Assembly (NCBI GenBank): GCA_947448695.1
Contig: CANFOL010000014.1
Span: forward strand, 1 to 51,040
Origin: Burkholderiaceae bacterium
Lineage (GTDB): Bacteria > Pseudomonadota > Gammaproteobacteria > Burkholderiales > Burkholderiaceae
Reading direction: 5' to 3'
Length of the DNA: 51,040 bases
Below, piece by piece: positions 34,207-42,431 of the stretch. The translations under genes were made by a program, and so were the position numbers. The notes beneath the pieces are model-generated. The model worked only from the letters and a program-made list of their open reading frames with translations, made no database searches and had not been told where the DNA came from. Numbering within the stretch: the stretch's first letter is position 1; each line of letters begins with the position of its first letter.

Positions 34207-35175
34207 ATGACGGCCATCCTTAAAAAAATTCTATTGAGCCTTGTGGTAATGACCGCATTGCCTGCCATGTCGCAGACTTATCCAGATAAGCCGATTAAAG
34301 TGATTATTGGCTTTGCGGCTGGAGGACCTACAGATGTGATTGCAAGGGTTTTGGCACAAGACATGACTGCAACATTAGGTCAATCTGTGATTGTAGAAAA
34401 CAAAGCGGGGGCCAATGCAAAAATAGCTACCGAATATGTAGCTCAAGCCCCGTCCGATGGGTATACCTTGCTATTCGCATCTTTATCGCATAACGTCAAC
34501 GCAATTATGTTTAAGAAGCCTGGGTATGATCCCATCGCTAGCTTTGAGCCGATTTCAATGGTGGCTGACTTGCCAATGATTTTAGTTACTTCTTACAATT
34601 CACCAGTAAAAACACTTCCTGATTTTATTAAATTAGCGAAAGATAAACCAGGTACAGTCAGCTACAGCTCTTCAGGAAATGCTGGATCTTCACATTTAGC
34701 GGGCTCACTTTTAGCTACTGAAGCTAAGGTTGATTTGATTCATGTACCATTTAAAGGAAATGCACCTGCACTCACTGAAGTAATGGCAGGTAATGTGAAT
34801 TTTATTTTTTATCCCATCATTGGGATTGCTGATCAAGTTGCACAAAAGCGTTTGCTTCCTCTAGCCGTAGGAACAACTAAACGTCATCCAGATTTTCCGA
34901 ATACTGCCACGATGGAGGAGTTAGGTTATAAAGGTTTTGATGCTACCGCTCCTTGGGTTGGTATGTTAGCTCCTGCTGGTACGCCTGCTCTTGCAGTATC
35001 AAAAATAGATGCAGCGATCCAATCAGCATTAGCTAAACCAGAAATTCGTAAAAGACTAAATGATCTTGGAGCCGTGATTGTTGGGAGTCGTCCAAATGAA
35101 TTTAAAGCTTTCTTAGTAAAAGATAAATTGCATTGGAAAAAAGTAATCGATGCTTCAGGGTTAAAGCCAGAATAA
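34207..35175 (+). CDS. Bug-family (TctC) periplasmic receptor, next to TauD
   Basis: 322 residues with a signal peptide (LPAMSQ before TYPDKPIKVIIGFAAGGPTDVIARVLAQDMTATLGQSVIVENKAGANAKIATEYVAQAPSDGYTLLFA). The G-G-P-T-D ligand loop, N-K-x-G-A and D-G-Y-T motifs define the family. It is co-oriented with and 12 bases behind the dioxygenase gene, implying that it binds that enzyme's substrate. No permease gene nearby. Confidence 0.93.
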   Translation: MTAILKKILLSLVVMTALPAMSQTYPDKPIKVIIGFAAGGPTDVIARVLAQDMTATLGQSVIVENKAGANAKIATEYVAQAPSDGYTLLFASLSHNVNAIMFKKPGYDPIASFEPISMVADLPMILVTSYNSPVKTLPDFIKLAKDKPGTVSYSSSGNAGSSHLAGSLLATEAKVDLIHVPFKGNAPALTEVMAGNVNFIFYPIIGIADQVAQKRLLPLAVGTTKRHPDFPNTATMEELGYKGFDATAPWVGMLAPAGTPALAVSKIDAAIQSALAKPEIRKRLNDLGAVIVGSRPNEFKAFLVKDKLHWKKVIDASGLKPE

Positions 35176-35269
35176 CCTTTACAAGGGTTTGGGGATAGTC
35201 ACACTCTAGACTTTATTTTGAAGCATCGATTAACCGTTTAAAAGTGCAATTGCTCTTGTACCAATTAGT

Positions 35270-36085
35270 TCACAGATGCATTGCTTTTAATAGTAGGCTA
35301 ATTGCCACCATAAAAGTAAAAATAGAAAATATTTGTTGCACCCTTGCCCCGGTCATTTTCTTTTCTAAGCCTTTGCCTATTAGAAGTCCGAGCAATGAGC
35401 CAAAAGAAAATGGTAGAGCAATAGTCATGTTTAAATTATCAGAAGCAAATGAAACAAGTGCTCCGCCGGAGGAAACAATCGCTAAAACTCCAAGCGATGT
35501 AGCAACAATGGACTTCATGGGCAAGTCGGTAAATTTTTTCAATGCTGGGACAATAATAAATCCACCACCAACGCCTAGTAAGCCAGATAGAAAACCAGCA
35601 CCTGCTCCCGCAAACATCAGGGAGCGCGCACATGGAACCGTCCATATGAGCTTACCAATCGATTGGTCCAGTTTACAAGGTGGTGGAGTATCTTCTTTAG
35701 GGATAATTCCTTTAATCAAGTTTGAGGCCTGATGAAAAAGTTTGATAGATGTGTAAAACAAAATTGCACTAAAAAGAATAATTAAAGGCTTATTCGGTAT
35801 TATTTGTGCAATACATAATCCAACTGGCGAGAGTATCAGTCCAAAAATGGACATAAACATGGCGGCTTTGTAGCGTAAAACGTGATTCTTAAAACCAATG
35901 ATTGCACCGATACTTGCTGAGAATGCAATAGCACATAGTGCAATTGGACTTGCTTGCGCCATGGGTAGGTGCAGAAAAAAAACTAAAAGAGGAACGGATA
36001 ATATGCCACCACCTGCACCTGTTAGGCCCATTAAGAGTCCAACAAATACACCTAGAAAAGTAATTAATAAAATGCTTTGATCCAT
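35270..36085 (-). CDS. TauE/SafE (TSUP, DUF81) sulfur-compound exporter
   Basis: 271 residues from the Met at 36085; an upstream Met at 36124 would place the coding start almost inside the inverted repeat. Eight membrane spans in two repeats. The first repeat is ITFLGVFVGLLMGLTGAGGGILSVPLLVFFLHLPMAQASPIALCAIAFSASIGAI; the second is LMFAGAGAGFLSGLLGVGGGFIIVPALKKFTDLPMKSIVATSLGVLAIVSSGGAL. The G-x-G-G-G-x-x-x-V-P motifs of PF01925 occur in both halves. TSUP proteins move sulfite, thiosulfate or related anions. It is divergent from the persulfide dioxygenase-like gene. Confidence 0.9.
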   Translation of the reverse strand: MDQSILLITFLGVFVGLLMGLTGAGGGILSVPLLVFFLHLPMAQASPIALCAIAFSASIGAIIGFKNHVLRYKAAMFMSIFGLILSPVGLCIAQIIPNKPLIILFSAILFYTSIKLFHQASNLIKGIIPKEDTPPPCKLDQSIGKLIWTVPCARSLMFAGAGAGFLSGLLGVGGGFIIVPALKKFTDLPMKSIVATSLGVLAIVSSGGALVSFASDNLNMTIALPFSFGSLLGLLIGKGLEKKMTGARVQQIFSIFTFMVAISLLLKAMHL

Positions 36086-36131
36086 AGAGTGGTGCGTCTC
36101 AATAAAAATCAATACAAAATGCATTGATATG

Positions 36132-36175
36132 CTTCGTTACCATTGATTATAAATATATAATCAATGGTAACGAAG
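36132..36175. promoter_or_regulatory. 20-bp inverted repeat between the divergent sulfur genes
   Basis: CTTCGTTACCATTGATTAT (36132-36150) is matched by ATAATCAATGGTAACGAAG (36157-36175). With one further A-T pair the arms are 20 bp around a four-base centre. The centre is rich in TATA sequence, as for an operator that overlaps a -10 element. It lies 46 bases before the TauE/SafE start and 59 bases before the metallohydrolase start, so one protein could repress both. By operon content this is the position of the BigR operator; no ArsR-type regulator gene is present here. Confidence 0.65.
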
Positions 36176-36234
36176 GTTTATCTGATGTGAGATGCCTATT
36201 TTGATTTACTTGAATCATTTTTTAGGAATAGTAC

Positions 36235-37095
36235 GTGAATCCAATCGTGAATTCATTTTTTGATACTGCAACAAGTACCTTTACCTATGTTGTTTATGAA
36301 AAAGAGGGCAGTACTTGCGCGGTAATTGATAGTGTTTTACATTTTGATCAAAAGTCTGGAAGAACCAATACATCTCCCGTAGAACCTGTTATTTCCTTTA
36401 TTCAGAAAAAAAAGCTTCAAGTCGAATGGATTTTGGAGACCCATGCTCATGCAGATCATTTAAGTGCTGCTCAATTAATGAAGTCCCAGCTTGGTGGAAA
36501 GATTGCCATTGGTCAACACATTCAACAGGTACAAACGACATTTAAAAATATTTTTAATTTAGAAGAAGCTTTTGAACCCAATGGTTCTCAGTTTGATCAT
36601 TTGATTGAAGATGATGAGCAGTTGGTTTTTGGTAATTTAGTTTTTCATTGTTTTCGTGTTCCTGGCCATACCCCAGCTTGTATGGCGTATCAATGTGGAG
36701 ACTCGATTTTTGTGGGTGATACATTATTTCCTCCAGATGTAGGAACTGCACGGTGTGATTTTCCGGGGGGTGATGCACATCATTTGTATCGTTCAATTAA
36801 AAAAATCTTAAGTTATCCAGATCAAACGAAGCTATATATGTGTCATGACTATCCTCCAAATCATCGAGAAATTTCATGTGTAACAACAGTTGCGCAACAA
36901 CGAAAAGATAATATTCATATACATGATGGAGTAAGTGAAGTGGATTATGTGAATATGCGACAAAAGCGAGATGCTACTTTGGAGATGCCGACTTTAATAT
37001 TGCCTGCAATTCAGATTAATATTCGTGCAGGTCATTTTCCACCAAAGGAATCTAATCAAGTCTCTTATCTCAAATTACCTTTGAATATATTATGA
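36235..37095 (+). CDS. Persulfide dioxygenase-like metallo-beta-lactamase-fold enzyme
   Basis: 286 residues, GTG start with AGGA seven bases upstream. The metal motif is ETHAHADHLSAA, giving H70, H72, D74 and H75. Further ligands lie in VPGHTPACMAYQCGDSIFVGDTLFPPDVGTARCDFPGGDAHHLYRSI. The D-x-G-T-A-R-C-D-F-P-G-G segment is the signature of ETHE1/Blh-type persulfide dioxygenases, which oxidise glutathione persulfide to sulfite with one iron. A rhodanese domain is absent. It overlaps the downstream YeeE gene by four bases; the module matches the Blh/YeeE/DUF81 sulfide-detoxification operons. Confidence 0.88.
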   Translation: MNPIVNSFFDTATSTFTYVVYEKEGSTCAVIDSVLHFDQKSGRTNTSPVEPVISFIQKKKLQVEWILETHAHADHLSAAQLMKSQLGGKIAIGQHIQQVQTTFKNIFNLEEAFEPNGSQFDHLIEDDEQLVFGNLVFHCFRVPGHTPACMAYQCGDSIFVGDTLFPPDVGTARCDFPGGDAHHLYRSIKKILSYPDQTKLYMCHDYPPNHREISCVTTVAQQRKDNIHIHDGVSEVDYVNMRQKRDATLEMPTLILPAIQINIRAGHFPPKESNQVSYLKLPLNIL

Positions 37096-37535
37096 CTATC
37101 GATTGGATGGCTTTTACTCCGGGTAGTGCTATTGTCGGCGGCCTTTTGATTGGTGTAGCGGCAAGCTTGTTAGCGTTGTTTAATGGGCGGATTGCAGGCA
37201 TAAGCGGGATTGTTTCTCAACTACTGCATTTTAAGAGTGCCCCTTTTGATCATCTTCCCTGGCGAATATTATTTGTATTAGGCTTAATCAGCTCAGGATG
37301 GGTTTATCAACTATTTTTTCAGTTACCCCAAATTACGCAGAGTAATTCCATCGCTATATTGATGACTGCAGGATTGTTAGTTGGGGTGGGGACTAGGCTG
37401 GGTTCAGGTTGTACCAGTGGGCATGGTGTCTGTGGACTTGGGCGTTTATCAACGAGATCTTTAATTGCAACCATTAGTTTTATGACTGCAGGTTTTATTT
37501 CTTGTTATCTATTTTTACATAGTGGTTTGATATGA
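37092..37535 (+). CDS. YeeE/YedE thiosulfate transporter, N-terminal half
   Basis: 147 residues, four to five spans. It contains AGISGIVSQLL and the conserved LGSGCTSGHGVCGLGRLSTRS, with the reactive Cys pair on the thiosulfate path of YeeE (PF04143). The ATGA overlaps at both ends couple it to the persulfide dioxygenase-like gene and to the second half. It is a half-size unit, pairing with the next protein to equal one full YeeE. Confidence 0.9.
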   Translation: MTIDWMAFTPGSAIVGGLLIGVAASLLALFNGRIAGISGIVSQLLHFKSAPFDHLPWRILFVLGLISSGWVYQLFFQLPQITQSNSIAILMTAGLLVGVGTRLGSGCTSGHGVCGLGRLSTRSLIATISFMTAGFISCYLFLHSGLI

Positions 37536-37942
37536 AACTGATCACAGCATACTTATCTGGGCTTATTTTTGGAGTTGGTTTAATTATTTCTGGGATGACT
37601 AATCCATCCAAGGTGATTGGGTTTTTAGACCTTTTTGGCAATTGGGATCCTTCATTAATGTTGGTGATGGGGGCCGCAATTCCTGTTACTTTTATCACGT
37701 TTCGATGGTTAGATAAAAACCAAATAACGATTTTGAAAGAAGCTCTTCACTTGCCAGGAACTCGGCAAATTGATTTACCATTAATTGTTGGAAGTATCTT
37801 ATTTGGAATAGGTTGGGCATTGGCAGGATATTGCCCTGGACCAGCGATTGTATCTCTTGGGATTGGCAACATGGCTTTACTTTATTTTGTAGGTGCCATG
37901 ATCATGGGTATGAAATTAGTAGAATTCGTTACAAAAAAATAA
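37532..37942 (+). CDS. YeeE/YedE thiosulfate transporter, C-terminal half (DUF6691 type)
   Basis: 136 residues, four spans. MKLITAYLSGLIFGVGLIISGMTNPSKVIGFLDLFGNWDPSLMLVMGAAIPVT and GIGWALAGYCPGPAIVSLG show the G-M-x-N-P-x-K-V-x-G-F-L-D-x-x-G-x-W-D-P-S and G-x-C-P-G-P motifs of the second YeeE repeat. It starts inside the previous stop. Together the two proteins would import thiosulfate or export a sulfur intermediate from sulfide oxidation. Confidence 0.9.
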   Translation: MKLITAYLSGLIFGVGLIISGMTNPSKVIGFLDLFGNWDPSLMLVMGAAIPVTFITFRWLDKNQITILKEALHLPGTRQIDLPLIVGSILFGIGWALAGYCPGPAIVSLGIGNMALLYFVGAMIMGMKLVEFVTKK

Positions 37943-38022
37943 GATGTAGAAGATACTTGCTTCTATCAGTTGAATCGATGGTCAAACGATATGAGCCTCT
38001 AAGGACTGATAGGGTCAAATGA

Positions 38023-38208
38023 TTTCTGGCCTATTACTACCCTTGGGAAATTCAAGAATATGACTTGTTAAGGTGCTTATTTACTAAATGTATTGAGCAA
38101 GAGAAACGAAGAGAAGTATTTGATGGCATCAAAGACCCACATCACAAAATTGAACCAGGTTATTTAGAATGGCTTAAGGCGCTGAGTATAAAAAAGAGTG
38201 GAAACTAA
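38023..38208 (+). pseudogene. Coding remnant ending at a terminator
   Basis: A 61-codon open frame with protein-like composition, containing PWEIQEYDLLRCLFTKCIEQ and IKDPHHKIEPGYLEWLKAL. It follows an in-frame TGA at 38020 and has no usable ATG. Its stop is four bases before a strong terminator. That combination looks like the 3' end of a gene whose 5' part is gone or interrupted by TGA. I do not recognise the family. Confidence 0.35.
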
Positions 38209-38212
38209 ACTA

Positions 38213-38243
38213 CGGGAAGCTAAATGAGCTTCCCGAGTTTTTT
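38213..38243. terminator. Strong terminator, possibly bidirectional
   Basis: CGGGAAGCT (38213-38221), loop AAATG, AGCTTCCCG (38227-38235), AG and six T residues. It serves the plus-strand sulfur module or the 38208 frame. On the minus strand T-rich sequence after the stem may also stop the 38249-40698 operon, which ends six bases away. Confidence 0.88.
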
Positions 38244-38248
38244 GGAAA

Positions 38249-39136
38249 TTACAGAGGGCCTAAATTAGTAGCTTCATCTTCGATGTGATTCGAGAGGATA
38301 CCAATTTTTTCAATTTCCACTTCCGCGATATCACCTGGCTTCATAAAAATAGGGGGAGTTCTTGCGAATCCAACCCCACCCATTGTCCCTGTAGCAATGA
38401 GGTCGCCTGGTTGTAGAGTAGTCCATTCAGTGATGTACTCAATCGTTGCTTCAATTGAGTGAATCATCTGTGCAGTGTTTGCTTTTTGCATCACGACACC
38501 ATTGAGTCTCATCTCAATATTCAGATTCATTGGATCAGGAATTTCATCGGCAGTTACCATCCATGGGCCATTGGCACCAGTCTTTTCGAAGTTTTTACCT
38601 GGATTAATTTGACTGGAGTGACGTTGATAATCTCGCAGACATGCTTCATTCAGACAGGCATAACCAAAAATATAGTTTAAAGCTTTATTCTTTGGGACAT
38701 AACGCCCTGTAGGTTTGCCAATCACGACTAAAAGTTCTGCTTCCCAATCAAGCATGTGTGAGACTTTGGGGCGCAGAATCGGTTGCTTATGGCCAGTTAA
38801 GGACTCTGGCCAGCGAGCAAAAATCATTGCTCTATCAGGCGCTTTACGGTTGCCAACGGCACGATTAGCCTCATCCACGTGATCATGATAATTAAGCCCT
38901 ACGCAAAACGTCTTGCCTGGGTTTGGTACTACAGATAAGAGGTGAAGACTATCGTAATCATAATCACCGGCAGATTCTTGGATTAAAGTTTGGGCAACGG
39001 CTTTACCATCGTTGGCGATAAAGCTAATGATGTCAGGATATAGCCCCCCAAGTCGTGCACTTAAATCGATGACTTTATTACCTTTAATGACACCATAGTG
39101 GTTTTTCCCAGCGTGTAAAAATGATACGAGTTTCAT
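38249..39136 (-). CDS. Fumarylacetoacetate hydrolase family protein (copy 2)
   Basis: 295 residues from the Met at 39136, which follows AGGAAA; the open frame extends upstream but without a site. FCVGLNYHDHVDEANRAVGNRKAPDRAMIFARWPESLTGHKQPILRPKVSHMLDWEAELLVVIGKPTGRYV is the catalytic domain, with the metal-binding E-x-E in DWEAELL. GKNFEKTGANGPWMVTADE, LQPGDLIATGTMGGVGFARTPP follow. It is the last gene of a Bug, VOC, FAH unit, which reads as uptake, ring cleavage and product hydrolysis. Confidence 0.92.
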   Translation of the reverse strand: MKLVSFLHAGKNHYGVIKGNKVIDLSARLGGLYPDIISFIANDGKAVAQTLIQESAGDYDYDSLHLLSVVPNPGKTFCVGLNYHDHVDEANRAVGNRKAPDRAMIFARWPESLTGHKQPILRPKVSHMLDWEAELLVVIGKPTGRYVPKNKALNYIFGYACLNEACLRDYQRHSSQINPGKNFEKTGANGPWMVTADEIPDPMNLNIEMRLNGVVMQKANTAQMIHSIEATIEYITEWTTLQPGDLIATGTMGGVGFARTPPIFMKPGDIAEVEIEKIGILSNHIEDEATNLGPL

Positions 39137-39171
39137 AAAAATTTCCTGTAAAAGGTGAAGTAAAAAAAGAA

Positions 39172-39720
39172 TTAATTTAGTATTTGTAAGCGCGAGCTCA
39201 TTGCATTGCGCCATTCATCTTGGGAGCTAAAGCTTGGATTTTCTTTAATCAAATTTTCTGTATACGCATAAATTTGATCATCGGTTAAAGATAAATCGAA
39301 TGGTTTTCCATGTGGTTGAGCTACATGCCATGGTGTATCCATATAAATTTCTAAGCCATTACCTTCAGGATCATGGGAGTAGATTGACCAAGCATTGCCG
39401 TGAGTGATGGGTGTGATGCTAGTAATAGCATGGTTGATTAATCTTTTTTCCACACGACGTAGATCATCTAATTGATCTACGAAAAACGACATTTGAAAGA
39501 CGACGCTAGGGCCAGACTTTGGGTCTTTACCATCAATTAAAACCAATTGGTGATGAGCATCATCACTACCACTCATAAAAACAATATTACGATTCCCTAG
39601 TCTAGGAACTTGACCACGATCAGTCACAACGAGGTCAAAAACTGAGGTGTAGAACTGTTCCATTTTGTCTAAGTTATCGACATATAAACCGAGATGTTTT
39701 AACTGTGGAATTTTTTTCAT
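39172..39720 (-). CDS. VOC-family (glyoxalase/extradiol dioxygenase-like) protein
   Basis: 182 residues. Two beta-alpha-beta-beta-beta modules: KHLGLYVDNLDKMEQFYTSVFDLVVTDRGQ at the start, with the metal His at about residue 9, and DPEGNGLEIYMDTPW with the metal Glu. A central His lies in DDAHHQLVLIDG. The metal site is thus complete, as in type I extradiol dioxygenases of the single-domain kind (catechol-2,3-dioxygenase-like). The C-terminal 30 residues are an extra helix. It is four bases downstream of the Bug gene and upstream of the FAH gene, consistent with ring cleavage, though an isomerase role is possible. Confidence 0.85.
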   Translation of the reverse strand: MKKIPQLKHLGLYVDNLDKMEQFYTSVFDLVVTDRGQVPRLGNRNIVFMSGSDDAHHQLVLIDGKDPKSGPSVVFQMSFFVDQLDDLRRVEKRLINHAITSITPITHGNAWSIYSHDPEGNGLEIYMDTPWHVAQPHGKPFDLSLTDDQIYAYTENLIKENPSFSSQDEWRNAMSSRLQILN

Positions 39721-39723
39721 ATA

Positions 39724-40698
39724 TTAGTCTACTTTCATGTTGACTGATTTTGCAATAGCAGAATATTTTTTAATATCATTACGTACTTTGTCTGTAAATT
39801 CGGTTGAATTTAGAGGTAGTGAATTACAGCCCATCTTGCCTAAATTGGCTTGTAGGTTATCTGAGCGAGCCATATCATTCACTATTTTATTGTAAGCTTC
39901 TAAGATGTGTGGGGGTGTATTCGAAGAGGCTGCGAGCCCATACCAAAAACTTTCATTGAAATCAGTTAGACCACTTTCAGCTAGCGTTGGCACATTCGGA
40001 ATTTGACTCATGCGTTTTGCAGTCGTCACACCAAGTGCTTTTAATTTACCTGATTGAACTTGGGACAAAATTATTGCTGGGGTACCAATATAGATAATCG
40101 AATCCTGACCACTCAAAACATGCGCTACAGCTGGCCCTTCACCCTTGAAAGGAATGTGTGTCATTTTGACACCAATCTTAGTATTAAGCATCTCAATCAT
40201 CATATGAGAAAAAGATCCATTGCCACTAGAAGCACCAAAAATACTTTGAGAGTCAGACTTTAAAGAAGAAATGAGTTCTTTAAGATTTGTGGCTGGTACT
40301 TTGGAACTAGCAATCATCACTAAGGGGACTTCGCAGACCGAACCTAGAGAGCGTAAGTCTTTTAAAGGGTCATAGTTAATTTTTTCATAGACCGCTGGAT
40401 TAATCGCCATCATTGAGGTAAACACGAGGATCAGATTATACCCATCGGCTGGTGCATTCATGAGGACATCCATGCCTACCCCGCCATTTGTGCCCGGCCG
40501 GTTATCAACAATGACTGGTTGACCTAACTTCTCAGAGAGAGCTTGTCCGATCGTTCGTCCAATGGCATCGGCACCACCCCCAGCAACTTGGGGAATGATA
40601 AGACGTACTGGTTTAGTTGCTGTCCATGGGGGTGTTTGTGAGAATGCTGATTGAGTTAAAAAAAACAGCACGCCAGCCCAAAGTAATTTGATCTTCAT
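39724..40698 (-). CDS. Bug-family (TctC) periplasmic receptor of the VOC-FAH operon
   Basis: 324 residues with a signal peptide (LTQSAFSQ). TKPVRLIIPQVAGGGADAIGRTIGQALSEKLGQPVIVDNRPGTNGGVGMDVLMNAPADGYNLILV shows the family motifs, with A-G-G-G-A-D at the ligand loop. It is the first gene of a three-gene minus-strand unit with VOC and FAH enzymes. Its ligand is probably a hydroxylated aromatic acid; this is inferred from the operon. Confidence 0.93.
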   Translation of the reverse strand: MKIKLLWAGVLFFLTQSAFSQTPPWTATKPVRLIIPQVAGGGADAIGRTIGQALSEKLGQPVIVDNRPGTNGGVGMDVLMNAPADGYNLILVFTSMMAINPAVYEKINYDPLKDLRSLGSVCEVPLVMIASSKVPATNLKELISSLKSDSQSIFGASSGNGSFSHMMIEMLNTKIGVKMTHIPFKGEGPAVAHVLSGQDSIIYIGTPAIILSQVQSGKLKALGVTTAKRMSQIPNVPTLAESGLTDFNESFWYGLAASSNTPPHILEAYNKIVNDMARSDNLQANLGKMGCNSLPLNSTEFTDKVRNDIKKYSAIAKSVNMKVD

Positions 40699-40776
40699 GA
40701 TTTGTCTCTCTTTATGTGTTGAGTTTATATTTAACCCTTGGTTACATCATAGATTATTTTGATATAAATGCCTAAT

Positions 40777-41979
40777 TTACCAGTCCGTTTCTCTTCCCGG
40801 ATTTGCAGCAATATGGTGGATGGATAAGTCGGCACCACGGTGTTCTTCTTCAGGAGTCATTTTTAGACCTACAAGGGCTTTTAATGTGCCGTAGACTATC
40901 AAACCTCCTACGAGTCCAATGAAAACTCCTAATGAAGTTCCAATCAATTGGCTCAAAAATGAAATACCACCAAGACCACCTAAACTAGTTTGGCCAAAAA
41001 TTCCAGCAGCGATTCCACCCCATACACCACATAAACCATGGAGAGGCCACACACCCAGAACATCATCAATCTTCCAACGATTTTGTTCTAAAGTAAACAC
41101 CCTGACAAAAAGAGCCCCAGCGATTAAGCCAACGACAAGTGCGCCAATGGGGTGCATCACATCTGAACCAGCACATACAGCAACTAAACCAGCAAGAGGG
41201 CCATTGTAAGTAAAGCCTGGATCATTTTTGCCGATCCACCAAGCAGATAGAGTTCCGCCGACCATGGCCATGAGAGAGTTAATTGCGACAAGACCGCTAA
41301 TTTTATCGATGGTTTGTGCACTCATTACATTAAAACCAAACCAACCTACTGCAAGCACCCATGCACCTAGAGCGAGGAAGGGAATACTGGAAGGTGGGTG
41401 AGCTGAAATTTTGCCGTCTTTACCATATCGTCCATGACGAGCGCCTAATAAAATAATGGCGGGTAATGCAATCCAGCCACCCATAGCATGGACAACGACT
41501 GATCCTGCAAAGTCATGAAACTCTTCTCCTCCAAACACCTTGAGCCATGCTTGAAAGCCAAAATGCTGATTCCATACAATCCCTTCAAAAAAAGGATACA
41601 CAAATCCTACAAGGACAAAAGTGGCGATTAATTGCGGATTAAATTTTGCACGCTCAGCAATTCCTCCTGAGATGATAGCTGGGACTGCTGCTGCAAAAGT
41701 TAATAAAAAGAAAAATTTAAGTAATTCAAAGCCACTTTTTTGTACCAAGACTTCAGATGTTTCCCAAAAGCCTATTCCGTAGGCGATACCATAGCCTATA
41801 AAGAAATAGGCTATGGTTGATACGCTAAAATCAAGAAGGATTTTTACTAAGGCATTGACTTGATTTTTATGTCTTACGGTACCTAACTCTAAAAATGCAA
41901 AACCACCGTGCATGGCTAAAACCATGAGGGCGCCTAACATGATGAATAGTGCATCGATTGCAACTTTAACTTCTTCCAA
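40777..41979 (-). CDS. amt: Ammonium transporter Amt
   Basis: 400 residues, eleven spans. The Amt signatures are ALFIMLGALMVLAMHGGFAFLELGTVRHKNQVNALVK, NQHFGFQAWLKVFGGEEFHDFAGSVVVHAMGGWIALPAIILLGARHGRYGKDGKI (first pore His in VVHAMGG) and HPIGALVVGLIAGAL. WPLHGLCGVWGGIAAGIFGQ carries the second pore His. AmtB proteins usually carry a cleaved signal peptide; none is seen here. glnK, the common partner, is not adjacent. A 16-bp palindrome at 42057-42072 lies upstream. Confidence 0.94.
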   Translation of the reverse strand: MEEVKVAIDALFIMLGALMVLAMHGGFAFLELGTVRHKNQVNALVKILLDFSVSTIAYFFIGYGIAYGIGFWETSEVLVQKSGFELLKFFFLLTFAAAVPAIISGGIAERAKFNPQLIATFVLVGFVYPFFEGIVWNQHFGFQAWLKVFGGEEFHDFAGSVVVHAMGGWIALPAIILLGARHGRYGKDGKISAHPPSSIPFLALGAWVLAVGWFGFNVMSAQTIDKISGLVAINSLMAMVGGTLSAWWIGKNDPGFTYNGPLAGLVAVCAGSDVMHPIGALVVGLIAGALFVRVFTLEQNRWKIDDVLGVWPLHGLCGVWGGIAAGIFGQTSLGGLGGISFLSQLIGTSLGVFIGLVGGLIVYGTLKALVGLKMTPEEEHRGADLSIHHIAANPGRETDW

Positions 41980-42431
41980 AATATTCCCCTGTTTACAGTT
42001 ATTTTTTAAATGATAAAGAGTCTACTTTAAAAATTAAATGAGTGACAAAATTTAGTTAAGGGTTAACCCTTATGCTATGAAAAGATTTTAAAAGTGGTTG
42101 ATTCAATCACGTTGTAACAATTACTGATTCGCTTTGCTGAGAAAAAAACTCGACCGATAAAATTTTTGCAAGTAATGCCCATTTGTTTACTTTCGCAGTT
42201 GATTGCATTGTTAGACCAAGTTTCTCAGGGGCGTATTGAATAACCTGGGTTAAGGATGGTACCCTCAAGTACCAAGAGAAGCAGCGCTACCTTTTACTTG
42301 AAGAGCATTAGCACCACCATCGTCAATAGGATAATCTCCATGACATGGGTCGTCCTTTTTTTAGATATTAAAAAAGTATAATATTGCTGATACAGAATGA
42401 GGTAATCATCTCAACATTCAGAGGAGTTATG
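41980..42431. other. Divergent region between amt and aldolase module
   Basis: Holds the palindrome at 42057-42072. On the minus strand 42265-42354 is open and reads like the end of a protein (DDPCHGDYPIDDGGANALQV then KGSAASLGT, stop), but there is no start and the frame is closed just upstream. This could be a gene relic. No other gene seen. Confidence 0.35.
42057..42072. promoter_or_regulatory. 16-bp perfect palindrome upstream of amt
   Basis: TAAGGGTTAACCCTTA is perfectly symmetric and lies 78 bases upstream of the amt start, facing an aldolase gene 360 bases away. The half AACCCTT recurs at about 40732, between amt and the Bug gene. It is unlike NtrC or sigma-54 sites. Regulator unknown. 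Confidence 0.45.

Noticed and set aside
35244..35732. 162-codon plus-strand frame
   Set aside because: Antisense to the TauE/SafE gene; proline- and lysine-rich shadow of a membrane protein.
37813..38022. 69-codon plus-strand frame starting inside the second YeeE half
   Set aside because: Its first 40 codons are an out-of-frame reading of YeeE; only the continuation after 38022 has protein-like character and is listed separately.
42265..42354. 29-codon minus-strand protein-like segment
   Set aside because: No start, closed just upstream by a stop, and no family recognised; too short to call as a gene.
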